A DNA stretch of 29,744 nucleotides from a virus, in the IMG/VR virus record IMGVR_UViG_3300004807_000082, positions 1 to 29,744 of that record. One strand, written 5' to 3'. The position numbers and the translations under genes are program-made. Within the stretch, counting starts at the first letter, position 1. Every line of letters begins with the position of its first letter. This document shows, piece after piece, positions 1-9,013 of this stretch. A model generated the notes under the pieces. The model searched no databases. It was not told where the DNA came from and saw only the letters and a list, made by a program, of their open reading frames with translations.

Positions 1-120
1 TTAAATGTAACTATTGGTGGTTATAGACAAAATAAACCGCTGCATTATGTAGAAAAAACCTTTGTTACAGACGAATTGTTAAGTAGATATGAATATGGAT
101 ATAAGCGAACAAGAGATTAA
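1..120 (+). CDS. C-terminal end of an unidentified protein (5' end outside window)
   Basis: Reading from base 1 gives an open frame of 39 codons ending in TAA at 118-120; the start lies outside the window. The visible residues include YRQNKPLHYVEKT and a basic tail ending YKRTRD. The next gene starts inside it at 89, so the two overlap by 32 nt, in keeping with the tight packing of this block. No family is recognised from so short a piece. The frame could be an accidental open stretch, but its position directly before a chain of overlapping genes makes a real gene end more likely. Confidence 0.5.
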   Translation, partial: LNVTIGGYRQNKPLHYVEKTFVTDELLSRYEYGYKRTRD

Positions 121-319
121 AGCGTGGTGGGATGAGTTTGAACGTGAACTTGCTACTATGGTTAAACCAAATGATCCAAATCCACCGCCAAAACCAAGTA
201 TGGAACCACCTAGACTACCTTCTTGGAAACGTGGCAACACATATTACACATTGGCAAATGACCGCCAGTTTCCTGTAGAACCCGAACACCCTAACGCCGT
301 AGGCTGGAATTATGACTGA
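89..319 (+). CDS. Small proline-rich hypothetical protein
   Basis: This 76-aa protein is not recognised. It has an acidic, helical-looking N-terminus (residues 5-25), a proline-rich middle (residues 27-45, including NPPPKP and PPRLPSW) and an aromatic C-terminus ending GWNYD. There is no signal peptide or membrane segment. Two ATGs (89 and 95) could start it and neither has a clear Shine-Dalgarno sequence. It ends in an 8-nt overlap with the glycosyltransferase-like gene, so the two are probably translationally coupled. Lying at the head of a radical SAM cluster, it could be an accessory or substrate protein, but that is only a guess from position. Confidence 0.6.
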   Translation: MNMDISEQEIKAWWDEFERELATMVKPNDPNPPPKPSMEPPRLPSWKRGNTYYTLANDRQFPVEPEHPNAVGWNYD

Positions 320-1250
320 ATTAATTGATATAAGTGAGTTAGATTGTATTTTTTTGAGTTACAAAGAACCAAATGCTGATAGTAATTGGGCATATTTGCG
401 TTCTTTTGTCCCGTGGGCTAAACGTGTGCATGGCATAGAAGGCAGTGATGCAGCGCATAAAGCTGCCGCTGCTGTTAGTGAAACCGAACGTTTTATTTTG
501 ATTGATGGTGATAATCAACCAAATCCAGAGTTTTTTAATCAACAGTTGCGCATTAATCAAACAAATGACCGTTGCGTATTTCGTTGGCGCGCTAGGAATG
601 TAATAAACGGTCTTTGTTATGGCAACGGTGGGATCAGCAGTTGGACAAAAACTTTTGTAAACAATATGCGAACACATGAAGCCAGTGAAGGCGATGCCGA
701 CACTGTTGTAGAATTTTGCTTTGATGACAACTATTGGGCTATGCATGATGTTTGGAGTACTACTATTCCTAATGGTAGTCCACAACAAGCATGGCAAGCT
801 GGATTCCGCGAAGGAGTTAAACTTTGTCTTGACCGTGGTCGTCGTCCTACACCAGAAGAATTTGAAAGTGTTACATGGGTAGGCAATAGAACTAATCTTG
901 TTATTTGGTGCACAGTTGGCGCAGATGTAGATTATGGAAAACATGCCATTCTTGGTGCAAGACAAGGTGCTTATAAAACCATGTTTGATGATAGTTGGGA
1001 TTATACTGAAGTGCGTGATTTTAATAAACTTGACAAATTATGGAATAATAGTTTAGAATATAGCGATAAAGAAAGTGAAGGATTTGCTCGTATTTTGCGC
1101 AACCGTTTAAACCTTGATATTGCAACATACAATGCAGAACAAAGCAAATGGTTTAAAAAGCATCAGCGAACATACCAGAATATTGATATTATGTTACCAG
1201 AAAGAGACGTAGGAAATGTCATCAAAAGCGCAGCTAGACAACTCTGGTGA
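312..1250 (+). CDS. Glycosyltransferase-like (GT-A type) protein with DxD motif
   Basis: This 312-aa protein starts with a beta strand and loop (CIFLSYKEPNAD), then KRVHGIEG and an Ala-rich helix, then FILIDGDNQP with a DxD motif (D65-G66-D67). That order is typical of GT-A nucleotide-sugar glycosyltransferases, where DxD binds the metal and sugar-nucleotide diphosphate. The same domain recurs, without DxD, at the C-terminus of the 968-aa protein encoded at 10112-13018: shared blocks are KRVHGxEG, YGxxGI and the AWxxxFRExxKL helix. It overlaps the upstream gene by 8 nt and the next radical SAM gene by 35 nt. The likely role is sugar transfer, with donor and acceptor unknown. The family call is inferred from motif pattern, not proven homology. 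Confidence 0.6.
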   Translation: MTELIDISELDCIFLSYKEPNADSNWAYLRSFVPWAKRVHGIEGSDAAHKAAAAVSETERFILIDGDNQPNPEFFNQQLRINQTNDRCVFRWRARNVINGLCYGNGGISSWTKTFVNNMRTHEASEGDADTVVEFCFDDNYWAMHDVWSTTIPNGSPQQAWQAGFREGVKLCLDRGRRPTPEEFESVTWVGNRTNLVIWCTVGADVDYGKHAILGARQGAYKTMFDDSWDYTEVRDFNKLDKLWNNSLEYSDKESEGFARILRNRLNLDIATYNAEQSKWFKKHQRTYQNIDIMLPERDVGNVIKSAARQLW

Positions 1251-2655
1251 TGTCGCCACAGTAAATGTGGACAACACTCTTAAAAGTGATTTTTTATCTG
1301 CTGCTGAAAAGATGCAGTCAAAACTTGGTCATGCCCTTTGTCTTGCAAAGTGGCAACAAACTAGTTTGCATCTAACAACTGGTCATACAAATAGTTGTTA
1401 CCATCCACCACTACACAGGATTAATGTAGATGATCTCACCGATAACCCCAGTGCGCTACACAACACTGAATACAAAAAAGCGCAAAGACAGCGAATGTTA
1501 CGTGGCGAACGTCCAGAAGAGTGCAGTTATTGTTGGCGAGTCGAAGCAACAGGAAACCTTAGTGATAGACACTACCGCAGTGGAGAGCCGTGGGCTGCCG
1601 ATCATTACGATACAATTATTGCTAGCGACCCTAATACTTGGAATGTTAATCCTGCTTATGTAGAAGTTAATTTTAGCAATGTATGTAACTTACAGTGCAG
1701 TTATTGCTCGCCACAATTTAGCAGTGCGTGGCAAAAGGAAATAAATGAGCACGGTGCTTATCCTACTTCTAACCTTCATAATAGTCCTACTTACTTTGGG
1801 GGTGATCGTAAACCTATACCGAATCGTGAAGTTAATCCTTATGTTGATGCGTTTTGGAGATGGTGGCCAGAACTCTACCCAAATCTAAAACATTTCCGTA
1901 TGACAGGTGGTGAACCGTTGTTAGATAAAAACACATACCGTGTTTTTGATTATGTGTTAGATAATCCTAAAAAAGATTTGCATCTTAATGTCACTAGTAA
2001 CTTTAGTCAAGATGAATATGTATTTGACAAATATCTAACTTACGTCAAACATATGTGTGGCAATGGTGTATTAGAACACTTTATGCAATTTGTTAGTATT
2101 GATGGTTATGGTGAACGTGGTGAATATGGTCGTCATGGTTTAGATTTTGAACTCATGAAAAGGAATGTAGAACGGTTTTTGACAGAAGTTCCTAGCCGCA
2201 ATAGCGTGACATTTATTATTACAATGAATGTTTTAAATGTAACAAGCATACGTGAATTGCTGCAATGGATTACTGAATTGCGCAGCAAATACAGCACGAC
2301 CTATCAACGTATTTGGTTTGATACACCTATTTTGCGTGAACCAGCTTGGCAATGTATTGATATACTACCTGAAAGTTATGCTTGGTTTTTACAGAACGTT
2401 GTTCATTGGATGCAACCACAAACTGAAACAGTAGATACTCGATTCAATGGATTTAAAGATTATGAAGTTGTGAAACTACAGCGTGTTGTAGATTGGATGC
2501 ACGAACATCGTCGTGAAGATAAAAAAACTATGGCAGACTTTTATCGCTTCTTTAATGAACATGATTCTCGTCGCAAAACTAATTTCTTAAAAATCTTTCC
2601 AGAAATGAGTGATTGGTATAACACTTGTAAATATTGGGCTGATAGCAATGTATAA
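1216..2655 (+). CDS. Radical SAM enzyme with N-terminal twitch domain (copy 1)
   Basis: This 479-aa protein carries the radical SAM signature CNLQCSYC (C157, C161, C164; CX3CX2C), which holds the 4Fe-4S cluster that cleaves S-adenosylmethionine, and TGGEPL (230-235) for SAM binding. Ahead of the core is an N-terminal cysteine module (C61, C103, C106, then W) of the twitch/SPASM type that would hold an auxiliary Fe-S cluster. This reversed order matches the N-twitch radical SAM family seen in phages. The C-terminus ends with a DSRRxxNFLKIFPEMSDWY motif shared with the other copies. Its closest paralogue here is the enzyme at 3670-5031. Substrate unknown. The start at 1216 overlaps the upstream gene by 35 nt; a GTG at 1267 is a less likely alternative. 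Confidence 0.9.
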   Translation: MSSKAQLDNSGDVATVNVDNTLKSDFLSAAEKMQSKLGHALCLAKWQQTSLHLTTGHTNSCYHPPLHRINVDDLTDNPSALHNTEYKKAQRQRMLRGERPEECSYCWRVEATGNLSDRHYRSGEPWAADHYDTIIASDPNTWNVNPAYVEVNFSNVCNLQCSYCSPQFSSAWQKEINEHGAYPTSNLHNSPTYFGGDRKPIPNREVNPYVDAFWRWWPELYPNLKHFRMTGGEPLLDKNTYRVFDYVLDNPKKDLHLNVTSNFSQDEYVFDKYLTYVKHMCGNGVLEHFMQFVSIDGYGERGEYGRHGLDFELMKRNVERFLTEVPSRNSVTFIITMNVLNVTSIRELLQWITELRSKYSTTYQRIWFDTPILREPAWQCIDILPESYAWFLQNVVHWMQPQTETVDTRFNGFKDYEVVKLQRVVDWMHEHRREDKKTMADFYRFFNEHDSRRKTNFLKIFPEMSDWYNTCKYWADSNV

Positions 2656-3676
2656 ATTTCCACTTTGGCATTGGCACATTGAAAATAGTAGTATTTGTAG
2701 CTTGCGTTGTCCTCGCTGCCCTCGCGCAGAAATTCCCGATACACTTGTTCAAACTAGTCTTGGTTTAGATTTTTTTAAGAAGAATTTTAATCCAGAATTT
2801 ATGCAAGACGTTTGGCAAATTAGTTTTTGTGGTGATGATGGAGACCCAATTTATGGTAAGGAATTTTTAGAAGTAGTTGAATATTTAAAAACTACAAAAC
2901 CTAATTTAAGTTTACGCATTGTTACTAATGGAAGTTTTAGGAACGAATCTTGGTGGAAAAAACTTTCTCATAACTTGAATCAATATGATGAAATTCATTT
3001 TAGTTTGGATGGATGGGATCAAGAAAGCAACGAAAAATACCGTGTCAATAGTGATTGGGATAGTATAACAACTGCTATAAAAACTGTCAGAGAAAATAGT
3101 AATATTATAATGACTTGGGCTGCAATTGCTTTTAAATTTAATCAGTATGATATTATTACTATGAAAGATTTAGCCGTTAAATGGAATTTTGATATATTTC
3201 AACTTACCTACAGCACAAAGTTTGGTAGTAAGTATCCTAATTATAATACCGATGGAAAAGACGAGCTTGAACCAAATTCACAATTCATTGCAAAGGGACA
3301 TAGGTTTAGTCGTGAAATAACGAATCTCACTGATAGAAAAATACTAGACAATGGTAAAAACCAAATAAATTTAGATTTATATCAAAACATTAATAATGTT
3401 AACGATATAATTCCACTTTGTAAGATTGGTAATAAAGGTCTTTATATTAGTAGTGAAGGATATTTTTATCCATGTTGTTGGATGGCAAATAGGTATAATC
3501 ATACACGTTGGCAAGAGTTTCGTCAGCCACAATATAACTTGAACAAAAGAAACATAAGTGATATATTAGGCGATGAAATGTGGGACAATTTTTTTAATAA
3601 TTTAAACAATTATGATGAATGTAAAAATAAATGCTGTTCACAAAATTTTAATGAGGGATATGCGACATCGTGGTAA
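2648..3676 (+). CDS. Radical SAM enzyme with C-terminal SPASM/twitch domain
   Basis: This 342-aa protein has the CX3CX2C cluster right at its N-terminus (C17, C21, C24 in CSLRCPRC), so the domain order is opposite to its five neighbours. The usual GGEP is replaced by CGDDGDPIYG (61-70), a variant known in other radical SAM subfamilies. The C-terminus has C258, the pair C276-C277 and C325/C329/C330, consistent with a SPASM or twitch domain binding an extra Fe-S cluster. An open frame extends upstream to 2609, but the ATG at 2648 fits best: it overlaps the previous stop by 8 nt, the pattern used throughout this block, and puts the cluster at the expected distance from the start. The gene looks more AT-rich than its neighbours. 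Substrate unknown. Confidence 0.88.
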   Translation: MYKFPLWHWHIENSSICSLRCPRCPRAEIPDTLVQTSLGLDFFKKNFNPEFMQDVWQISFCGDDGDPIYGKEFLEVVEYLKTTKPNLSLRIVTNGSFRNESWWKKLSHNLNQYDEIHFSLDGWDQESNEKYRVNSDWDSITTAIKTVRENSNIIMTWAAIAFKFNQYDIITMKDLAVKWNFDIFQLTYSTKFGSKYPNYNTDGKDELEPNSQFIAKGHRFSREITNLTDRKILDNGKNQINLDLYQNINNVNDIIPLCKIGNKGLYISSEGYFYPCCWMANRYNHTRWQEFRQPQYNLNKRNISDILGDEMWDNFFNNLNNYDECKNKCCSQNFNEGYATSW

Positions 3677-5031
3677 GAAGCAAACGTCCAGATGAATCTT
3701 TTTTAGAATATAAGCAGCGTATTCTTGATACTAAAAGTGCATCATTCTGTGGTGCTAAGTGGTATAATGCTACAATTTGGCTAGGTAGTGGGCAAACTAC
3801 AAGCTGTCATCACCCACTGCCGCATCAAGTAAGTGTAGAACAAGTTTTGGCTAACCCTGCTGCATTGCATAATACTCCAGAAAAGAAACAACAACGATTA
3901 CAAATGCAAAAAGGTGAGCGTCCAAGTGGTTGCGAATATTGCTGGCGTATTGAAGATTCATCTCCTACTGCCATCAGTGACCGTCCTTATAAAAGCATGC
4001 TATATAGTGAAGAAGAACTAAACACTGCATTTAATACACTGTATAAATTAGATGTTAATCTTCGAACATTGGAGATAGCCTTTGACCGCACTTGTAACTT
4101 TGCTTGCAGCTATTGCAATCCCGCTTTTAGCACTACTTGGGTTAAAGACATTAAAGTTAATGGACCATATACCAATCTGGTTAGTGATGGCCGCAATCAT
4201 TTTACCCATCTACATGATAGTTCTCAGTTATATGGTTTCACTGACACTAATCCATATGTAGAAGCATTTTTTAAGTGGTGGGAAAGTGATCTACATAAGA
4301 CACTACGTGAATTGCGTATTACTGGTGGCGAACCACTTATGAGTGGTCATACTTGGAAACTACTTGATTGGTTTAAATTAAATCGTGGCAAAAGTGAAAC
4401 AAAACTAGCTATCAACAGCAATCTTGGCATGGATAATAAAAAGTTAAATGAATTTATTGAAGCTGTTCGTGATATTCCACACGTAGAAGTTTATACAAGC
4501 TGCGAGGCATTTGGTAGTGCAGCAGAATATATTCGTGATGGTTTAGATTATAACCAATGGTTTGATAATCTTGTTGCACTGCATAGCAGCGGTGTAGTTA
4601 AACAATTGCATGTTATGGCAACTATCAATGGTTTATGTTTGATGTCGCTTCCTAAATTCTTAAAACACATGATGGATTTTAAGATAGGACGAGGAAAAAG
4701 TTCTTTAACTTTTACGCTCAATATTTTACGTTTTCCTAGTTTCCAAAGTCCAACTGTTATGCCACACAATGTTCGTGAAAATTGTGCAGTTGAATTAGAA
4801 AAATTTTTAAATAGTTACGAACATAGTAATTATTTGCATCAAATGGAAATTGAACATATCAAAAGATTAATTGAATACCTTCGCAAAGTTGAAACACCTC
4901 ACGAAGGTGCAAGTAATAAAAATGTGTTAGAAAAAGATTTTAAAAATTTTTATGAACAATATGATGTTCGTCGTAATAAAAATTTTATAAAAACATTTGC
5001 AGAATTGGAAAATTGGTATAGTGGCTTATAA
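3670..5031 (+). CDS. Radical SAM enzyme with N-terminal twitch domain (copy 2)
   Basis: This 453-aa protein is a close paralogue of the enzyme at 1216-2655. It shares the N-terminal module (C46 in TTSCHHP, C88/C91 in GCEYCW), the pattern PAALHNTPEKKxQR before it, the radical SAM cysteines C142, C146, C149 (CNFACSYC), TGGEPL (218-223) and the C-terminal DVRRNKNFIKTF motif. It most likely performs a radical reaction on a substrate related to that of copy 1. Translation appears to begin at a GTG at 3670, overlapping the previous stop by 7 nt; a GAGG lies about 14 nt upstream. No in-frame ATG gives an equally complete N-terminus. Confidence 0.9.
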   Translation: MVRSKRPDESFLEYKQRILDTKSASFCGAKWYNATIWLGSGQTTSCHHPLPHQVSVEQVLANPAALHNTPEKKQQRLQMQKGERPSGCEYCWRIEDSSPTAISDRPYKSMLYSEEELNTAFNTLYKLDVNLRTLEIAFDRTCNFACSYCNPAFSTTWVKDIKVNGPYTNLVSDGRNHFTHLHDSSQLYGFTDTNPYVEAFFKWWESDLHKTLRELRITGGEPLMSGHTWKLLDWFKLNRGKSETKLAINSNLGMDNKKLNEFIEAVRDIPHVEVYTSCEAFGSAAEYIRDGLDYNQWFDNLVALHSSGVVKQLHVMATINGLCLMSLPKFLKHMMDFKIGRGKSSLTFTLNILRFPSFQSPTVMPHNVRENCAVELEKFLNSYEHSNYLHQMEIEHIKRLIEYLRKVETPHEGASNKNVLEKDFKNFYEQYDVRRNKNFIKTFAELENWYSGL

Positions 5032-6310
5032 TTATAACGGTAAAGAACCAATCAAGATTGAAGTTGACCAATTAAGTAATAAGCACAAAGAGCTTATTTT
5101 TGAAAATAAAACATTTTGCATGTATCCGTGGATTCATCTACATGCCTTTCCAACTGGTGAAGCATATCCTTGTTGTAATACAGAGATGAGTGAAACTGTT
5201 GGTAATACACGTTATGATACTCTTGAAGAAATATGGCATAGCGCACCTATGCGTGATATTCGTAGTAAAATGCTTGCTGGTGAACATGTAAAAGGTTGCA
5301 ACCGTTGTTATGAACAAGAACAAAACGGTTTCTTTAGTATGCGTATGAGTGCCAATAAACATTTTGGGCATCATATTACTTTAACTGACAATCCTACACC
5401 ACCAATGAAAATGATTTATTGGGATATCAGATTTTCTAACTTATGTAACTTAAAATGTCGTAGTTGTGGTCATATCTTTAGTAGTAACTGGTATGATGAT
5501 CAGGTTAAGTTATTAGAATTAGAACAAGCTACTGCTGAAAGTTGGAAAACAAGAAATACAAGAATAAATTTTGCTGGAAAAACCGAAGATGATATTTGGG
5601 AACAGCTAGAACCACAGATTGATAATCTTGAACAAGTATATTTTGCTGGTGGTGAACCACTTATTATGGAAGAACATTATCGTCTTCTCAATGAACTGAT
5701 TAAACGTGGTCGTAGTGATGTACGATTAATTTATAATACTAATTTTAGTCAGCTTACTTACAAGAAAACAAATGTGTTAGAATTGTGGCGTGAGTTTAAT
5801 AGTGTCAGTGTTGGAGCAAGTCTTGATGCTATGGGTGCTCATGCTGAATATATTCGCAAAGGAACCAAGTGGTCGCAAGTTGAACAAAATCGTGAGCAAA
5901 TGTTAAAGATTTGTCCTAATGTAGATTTTTACATAAGTCCTACCCTAAGCATTATGAACGCTCTGCACTTGCCTAAATTTCATCGTGAATGGGTGAATCG
6001 TGGCTTTTTAAAACCACAGGATTTAAATATTAATATACTACAAGACCCACCACATTATCGTATTGACGCATTGCCATTCCAGTATAAAGTAGATATACAA
6101 GAATTATATCTAGAGCATATTAAATGGTTAAAACCTCAAGATAAATTAACTCGTGCAACAATTGGTTTTGAAAGTGCAATTAACTTTATGATGGCAGATG
6201 ATAAATCAGATTTGTTGCCAAAATTTATTCAAAAAACCGCGCAACTAGATAAAATAAGAAATGAAAATATATTAGATGCAATTCCAGAGTTAGGGTATTT
6301 GTATGAATAA
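5021..6310 (+). CDS. Radical SAM enzyme with N-terminal twitch domain (copy 3)
   Basis: Counting from GTG 5021 the protein is 429 aa. The N-terminal twitch/SPASM-like module reads CMYPWIHLHAFPTGEAYPCC (C33, C51, C52) followed by GCNRC (C93, C96). The radical SAM core has CNLKCRSC (C142, C146, C149) and AGGEPL (209-214). The frame stays open upstream to a TTG at 4997, but GTG 5021 gives an 11-nt overlap with the previous gene and an N-terminus like those of the next two copies. It ends in a Glu/Leu motif (PELGYLYE) like the other copies. With the genes at 6303 and 7495 it forms a second subgroup having CxxPW at the N-terminus. Substrate unknown. Confidence 0.88.
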   Translation: MAYNYNGKEPIKIEVDQLSNKHKELIFENKTFCMYPWIHLHAFPTGEAYPCCNTEMSETVGNTRYDTLEEIWHSAPMRDIRSKMLAGEHVKGCNRCYEQEQNGFFSMRMSANKHFGHHITLTDNPTPPMKMIYWDIRFSNLCNLKCRSCGHIFSSNWYDDQVKLLELEQATAESWKTRNTRINFAGKTEDDIWEQLEPQIDNLEQVYFAGGEPLIMEEHYRLLNELIKRGRSDVRLIYNTNFSQLTYKKTNVLELWREFNSVSVGASLDAMGAHAEYIRKGTKWSQVEQNREQMLKICPNVDFYISPTLSIMNALHLPKFHREWVNRGFLKPQDLNINILQDPPHYRIDALPFQYKVDIQELYLEHIKWLKPQDKLTRATIGFESAINFMMADDKSDLLPKFIQKTAQLDKIRNENILDAIPELGYLYE

Positions 6311-7502
6311 TATTTGTATATTGCCTTGGATTAGTATAGAAACAACACCACTTGGACAAATGCGAGTTTGTTGTTTAGCAAATGAAAATATTAAAGATAC
6401 GAATGGCAAAGATTTGCTCATTGAAAACACAACACTATCATCTGCTTTTGTAAGTGAATATATGAATGATCTTCGTAAGTCTTTTATAAATGGTGAAAAA
6501 CCATCTGTGTGCAATCGTTGTTGGAGCGAAGAAGAAAGTGGACGAACTAGTAAGCGACAAAATAGTTACAATCGTCTTGGTAATCTTGTAAAGCATATTG
6601 ATTTTAGTAATCCAAATAGTGGTGATTTAATATTTCTTGATTTAAAATTAGGAAACATTTGTAATCTTAAATGCAGAATTTGTGGTAGTTTTAGTAGTTC
6701 AAAGTGGGCGCAAGAAGAAATAGAAATTAATAAAGAATATCTTACTGAATATCATAGACCAGCAAAAGAGTTCTTAAGACAAGGACAATGGCCTCGACAA
6801 GTTTCTGCTTTTTGGAATGATTTAGATGTTTTGCTGCCACACATCCGCTATTTGGAATTTACAGGTGGTGAACCATTTTTAATCACCGAACATTTTGACT
6901 TTTTGCGTCAAGCTATAAATCTTGGTGTTGCAAAAAATATTGAAATTCATTATAACACTAATGGAACACAGTTTCCTGAAGATGCAATAGATATATGGAA
7001 ACAATTTAAACTTGTAGAAATCGCACTTAGCATTGATGATATGGGTGCAAGATTTGAATATCAACGTTATGGTGCTAAGTGGGATATTGTTGAAAAAAAT
7101 TTAAAAAACTTTAGAGACTTGCGAGATAAAAATAAGAATATTGTGCTACAATTATGTTTAACTGTAAACGCATTAAATTTTTATTATATAGATGAAATAT
7201 TAAATTGGGTTCCGCATCAAATGTTTAATTACCATTATCTTAATGTAGTTCATGATCCACCACATTTTTGTATTAAGAACCTTAATGATGATGCAAAAGA
7301 AATGATAACAAGAAAAATTTCTCAAGCAAATATTCCATCTATATTTGTTGATGAAATTAAAAATTTATTGCAATTTATGAATAGTGGAACTGGCACAGAT
7401 TGTTCATATCTGATACAAGTATTACGTGATAGTGATAAATTTCGCAAACAACATCTTGCAGATCATCATCCAGAGTTGGCGGCAGCGATTGGTTATGAAT
7501 GA
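6303..7502 (+). CDS. Radical SAM enzyme with N-terminal twitch domain (copy 4)
   Basis: This 399-aa protein begins almost directly with the twitch/SPASM-like module: C5 in ICILPWIS, C23-C24, then C70/C73 in VCNRCW. The radical SAM core has CNLKCRIC (C120, C124, C127) and TGGEPF (187-192). It resembles copies 3 and 5 most closely, sharing the CxxPW start, the stretch NLKCRxCG plus a Ser-rich SSxW, and a C-terminal R..H....PEL motif. The ATG overlaps the upstream stop by 8 nt (ATGAATAA), and its own end repeats the same arrangement with the next gene. That suggests tandem duplication of the whole unit. The specific reaction cannot be told from sequence. Confidence 0.9.
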   Translation: MNNICILPWISIETTPLGQMRVCCLANENIKDTNGKDLLIENTTLSSAFVSEYMNDLRKSFINGEKPSVCNRCWSEEESGRTSKRQNSYNRLGNLVKHIDFSNPNSGDLIFLDLKLGNICNLKCRICGSFSSSKWAQEEIEINKEYLTEYHRPAKEFLRQGQWPRQVSAFWNDLDVLLPHIRYLEFTGGEPFLITEHFDFLRQAINLGVAKNIEIHYNTNGTQFPEDAIDIWKQFKLVEIALSIDDMGARFEYQRYGAKWDIVEKNLKNFRDLRDKNKNIVLQLCLTVNALNFYYIDEILNWVPHQMFNYHYLNVVHDPPHFCIKNLNDDAKEMITRKISQANIPSIFVDEIKNLLQFMNSGTGTDCSYLIQVLRDSDKFRKQHLADHHPELAAAIGYE

Positions 7503-8799
7503 TTTTTGTGTAGCACCGTGGACACATACATATATCTCACCTCAAGGTGAACGCCGTTTATGCTGTGCATCACGTGAACCTGCACAGAACTTTAAACAAT
7601 ATATTGATACCGCTGGTGGTAATGGACAATTTAATCCGCTTACATTAAAGGAATGGTGGAATGGTGAACATATTAGGGAAATTAGAAAACAATGGTTGTC
7701 TGGTGAAGTTCCTTCTGCATGTGAAGTCTGTGATAAGAAGTTACTTAATACCTCTGTTTATCGCGATTACTTTGGTCACTTGTTTGGTCATATTAGATCA
7801 GATATACAAGCTAATACTGATGCTGATGGTTATACAACTTTAGAACCAATCTCATGGGACTATCGTTATAGTAATGTATGCAACTTCAAATGTCGCATGT
7901 GTGGCGATATGTTAAGCAGCGCGTGGGAAGTTGAAGTTCGCAAAAATTCTATGGTTGATTTGTCTAATCCAAAGAATTATTGGATGCAACCAAAGAACCG
8001 CCATGCTATCCGTGATTTTACTCGTGATGTTGTAATACCAGAATTTAAACAAGCCATTGAAAACAAAAGTGTGCGCGAAATTTACTGGGTAGGTGGCGAA
8101 CCACTACTTTATGATGAGCACTGGACATTCATGCGCCGTATAATTGAATTGGGGTATGCAGATCAAGTTCGTGTGCGATATAATACTAATTTAAGTTATT
8201 GCAAAGATTCGCAAGGAACACTTTGGGATTTATTGCAACACTTTCCGCATTGGGAAATATGTGCAAGTTTAGATGGAACAGGAGCGATTGGTGAATATAT
8301 TAGAACTGGCCTTGACTATGATATGTTTTTACAAAATTTTAGACACGGTGTTGAACAATCAAAACATCCTCGTCAGATGCGTATCGACTTTACTCTTACT
8401 ACCCCTGGGTTATTTGATTTGGAAAATATCATCGCTCTTGCTGATGAACTGAATGTTGAATTATTAAGTAAGGTAGTATTTGCTTTCTCGCCTGACATAC
8501 TAATAAGCCCCTTGGCACTACCTAGAATGGTGCTAGAACCACTTTTAGATGGTATACAGAAGCGTATTAAACCGCTCATTACTCGTCGCACACAAAGTTT
8601 ATGGGATGTTCTAGAACATCTTAAAACTCGTCCTACATTTGCAGAACAGTTTTCTGATACCTATAAACGTGAGGCAATTCGTGGTAAAACGCATCTTTTA
8701 AAATTGGAATCTATTCGCAAAGATGCTAAAATAAAAATGGAAGATATTCTATCAAGTGAACCAACTGTTCTATCATGGTGGAATTCTATTGGTGAATAA
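7495..8799 (+). CDS. Radical SAM enzyme with N-terminal twitch domain (copy 5)
   Basis: This 434-aa protein, counted from ATG 7495, starts with C5 in FCVAPWTH, C23-C24, then C76/C79 (ACEVCDKK), followed by the radical SAM core CNFKCRMC (C129, C133, C136) and VGGEPL (199-204). An open frame runs back to 7426, but the ATG at 7495 overlaps the previous stop by 8 nt and reproduces the N-terminus of copy 4, so it is preferred. The C-terminus has the R....MEDIL....PTVLSWW motif, a diverged form of the family tail. It is the last of five N-twitch enzymes in the block. Substrate unknown. Confidence 0.9.
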   Translation: MNDFCVAPWTHTYISPQGERRLCCASREPAQNFKQYIDTAGGNGQFNPLTLKEWWNGEHIREIRKQWLSGEVPSACEVCDKKLLNTSVYRDYFGHLFGHIRSDIQANTDADGYTTLEPISWDYRYSNVCNFKCRMCGDMLSSAWEVEVRKNSMVDLSNPKNYWMQPKNRHAIRDFTRDVVIPEFKQAIENKSVREIYWVGGEPLLYDEHWTFMRRIIELGYADQVRVRYNTNLSYCKDSQGTLWDLLQHFPHWEICASLDGTGAIGEYIRTGLDYDMFLQNFRHGVEQSKHPRQMRIDFTLTTPGLFDLENIIALADELNVELLSKVVFAFSPDILISPLALPRMVLEPLLDGIQKRIKPLITRRTQSLWDVLEHLKTRPTFAEQFSDTYKREAIRGKTHLLKLESIRKDAKIKMEDILSSEPTVLSWWNSIGE

Positions 8800-8800
8800 C

Positions 8801-9013
8801 ATGATAGAAGATTGTGGTAAGTGCTATGAATGTCTTAAAAGTAAAACGATTAAGATGCGTTTTAAAGATGATAGTTATTATGATATGCCTATAGTTAATA
8901 CTCGCATGATACTTTGCGTGGAATGTGGCAATAAGCGTTGCCCACATGCTACCGACCATCGTTTTACGTGCACTGGAAGTAATGAGCCAGGTCAAATAGG
9001 AAGCCGATACTAA
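8801..9013 (+). CDS. Small Cys-rich (zinc-ribbon-like) phage protein
   Basis: This 70-aa protein has CGKCYEC near its N-terminus and a second cluster CVECGNKRCPHATDHRFTC, ending TGSNEPGQIGSRY. The pattern of paired CxxC knuckles and His residues suggests one or two zinc sites. The segment CGNKRCPHATDH...C(T)GSNEPGQ is, from memory, a recurrent motif in small proteins of many phages, with no known function. ATG 8801 follows the previous stop after 1 nt, with GGTGA about 6 nt upstream; the frame is open back to 8756. The last base of its stop is the first base of the next ATG (TAATG). Confidence 0.8.
   Translation: MIEDCGKCYECLKSKTIKMRFKDDSYYDMPIVNTRMILCVECGNKRCPHATDHRFTCTGSNEPGQIGSRY

Noticed and set aside
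339-965. A 208-codon minus-strand open frame opposite the glycosyltransferase-like gene
   Set aside because: Low-complexity, Cys/Ile/Thr-rich translation, wrong strand for the operon and no ribosome site; a shadow frame.
1030-1059. TTGACA followed by TAGAAT inside the glycosyltransferase-like gene, a possible internal plus-strand promoter
   Set aside because: The spacer is 18 nt, the ATTATAG start region is missing and the next gene start is over 150 nt away; probably chance within coding sequence.
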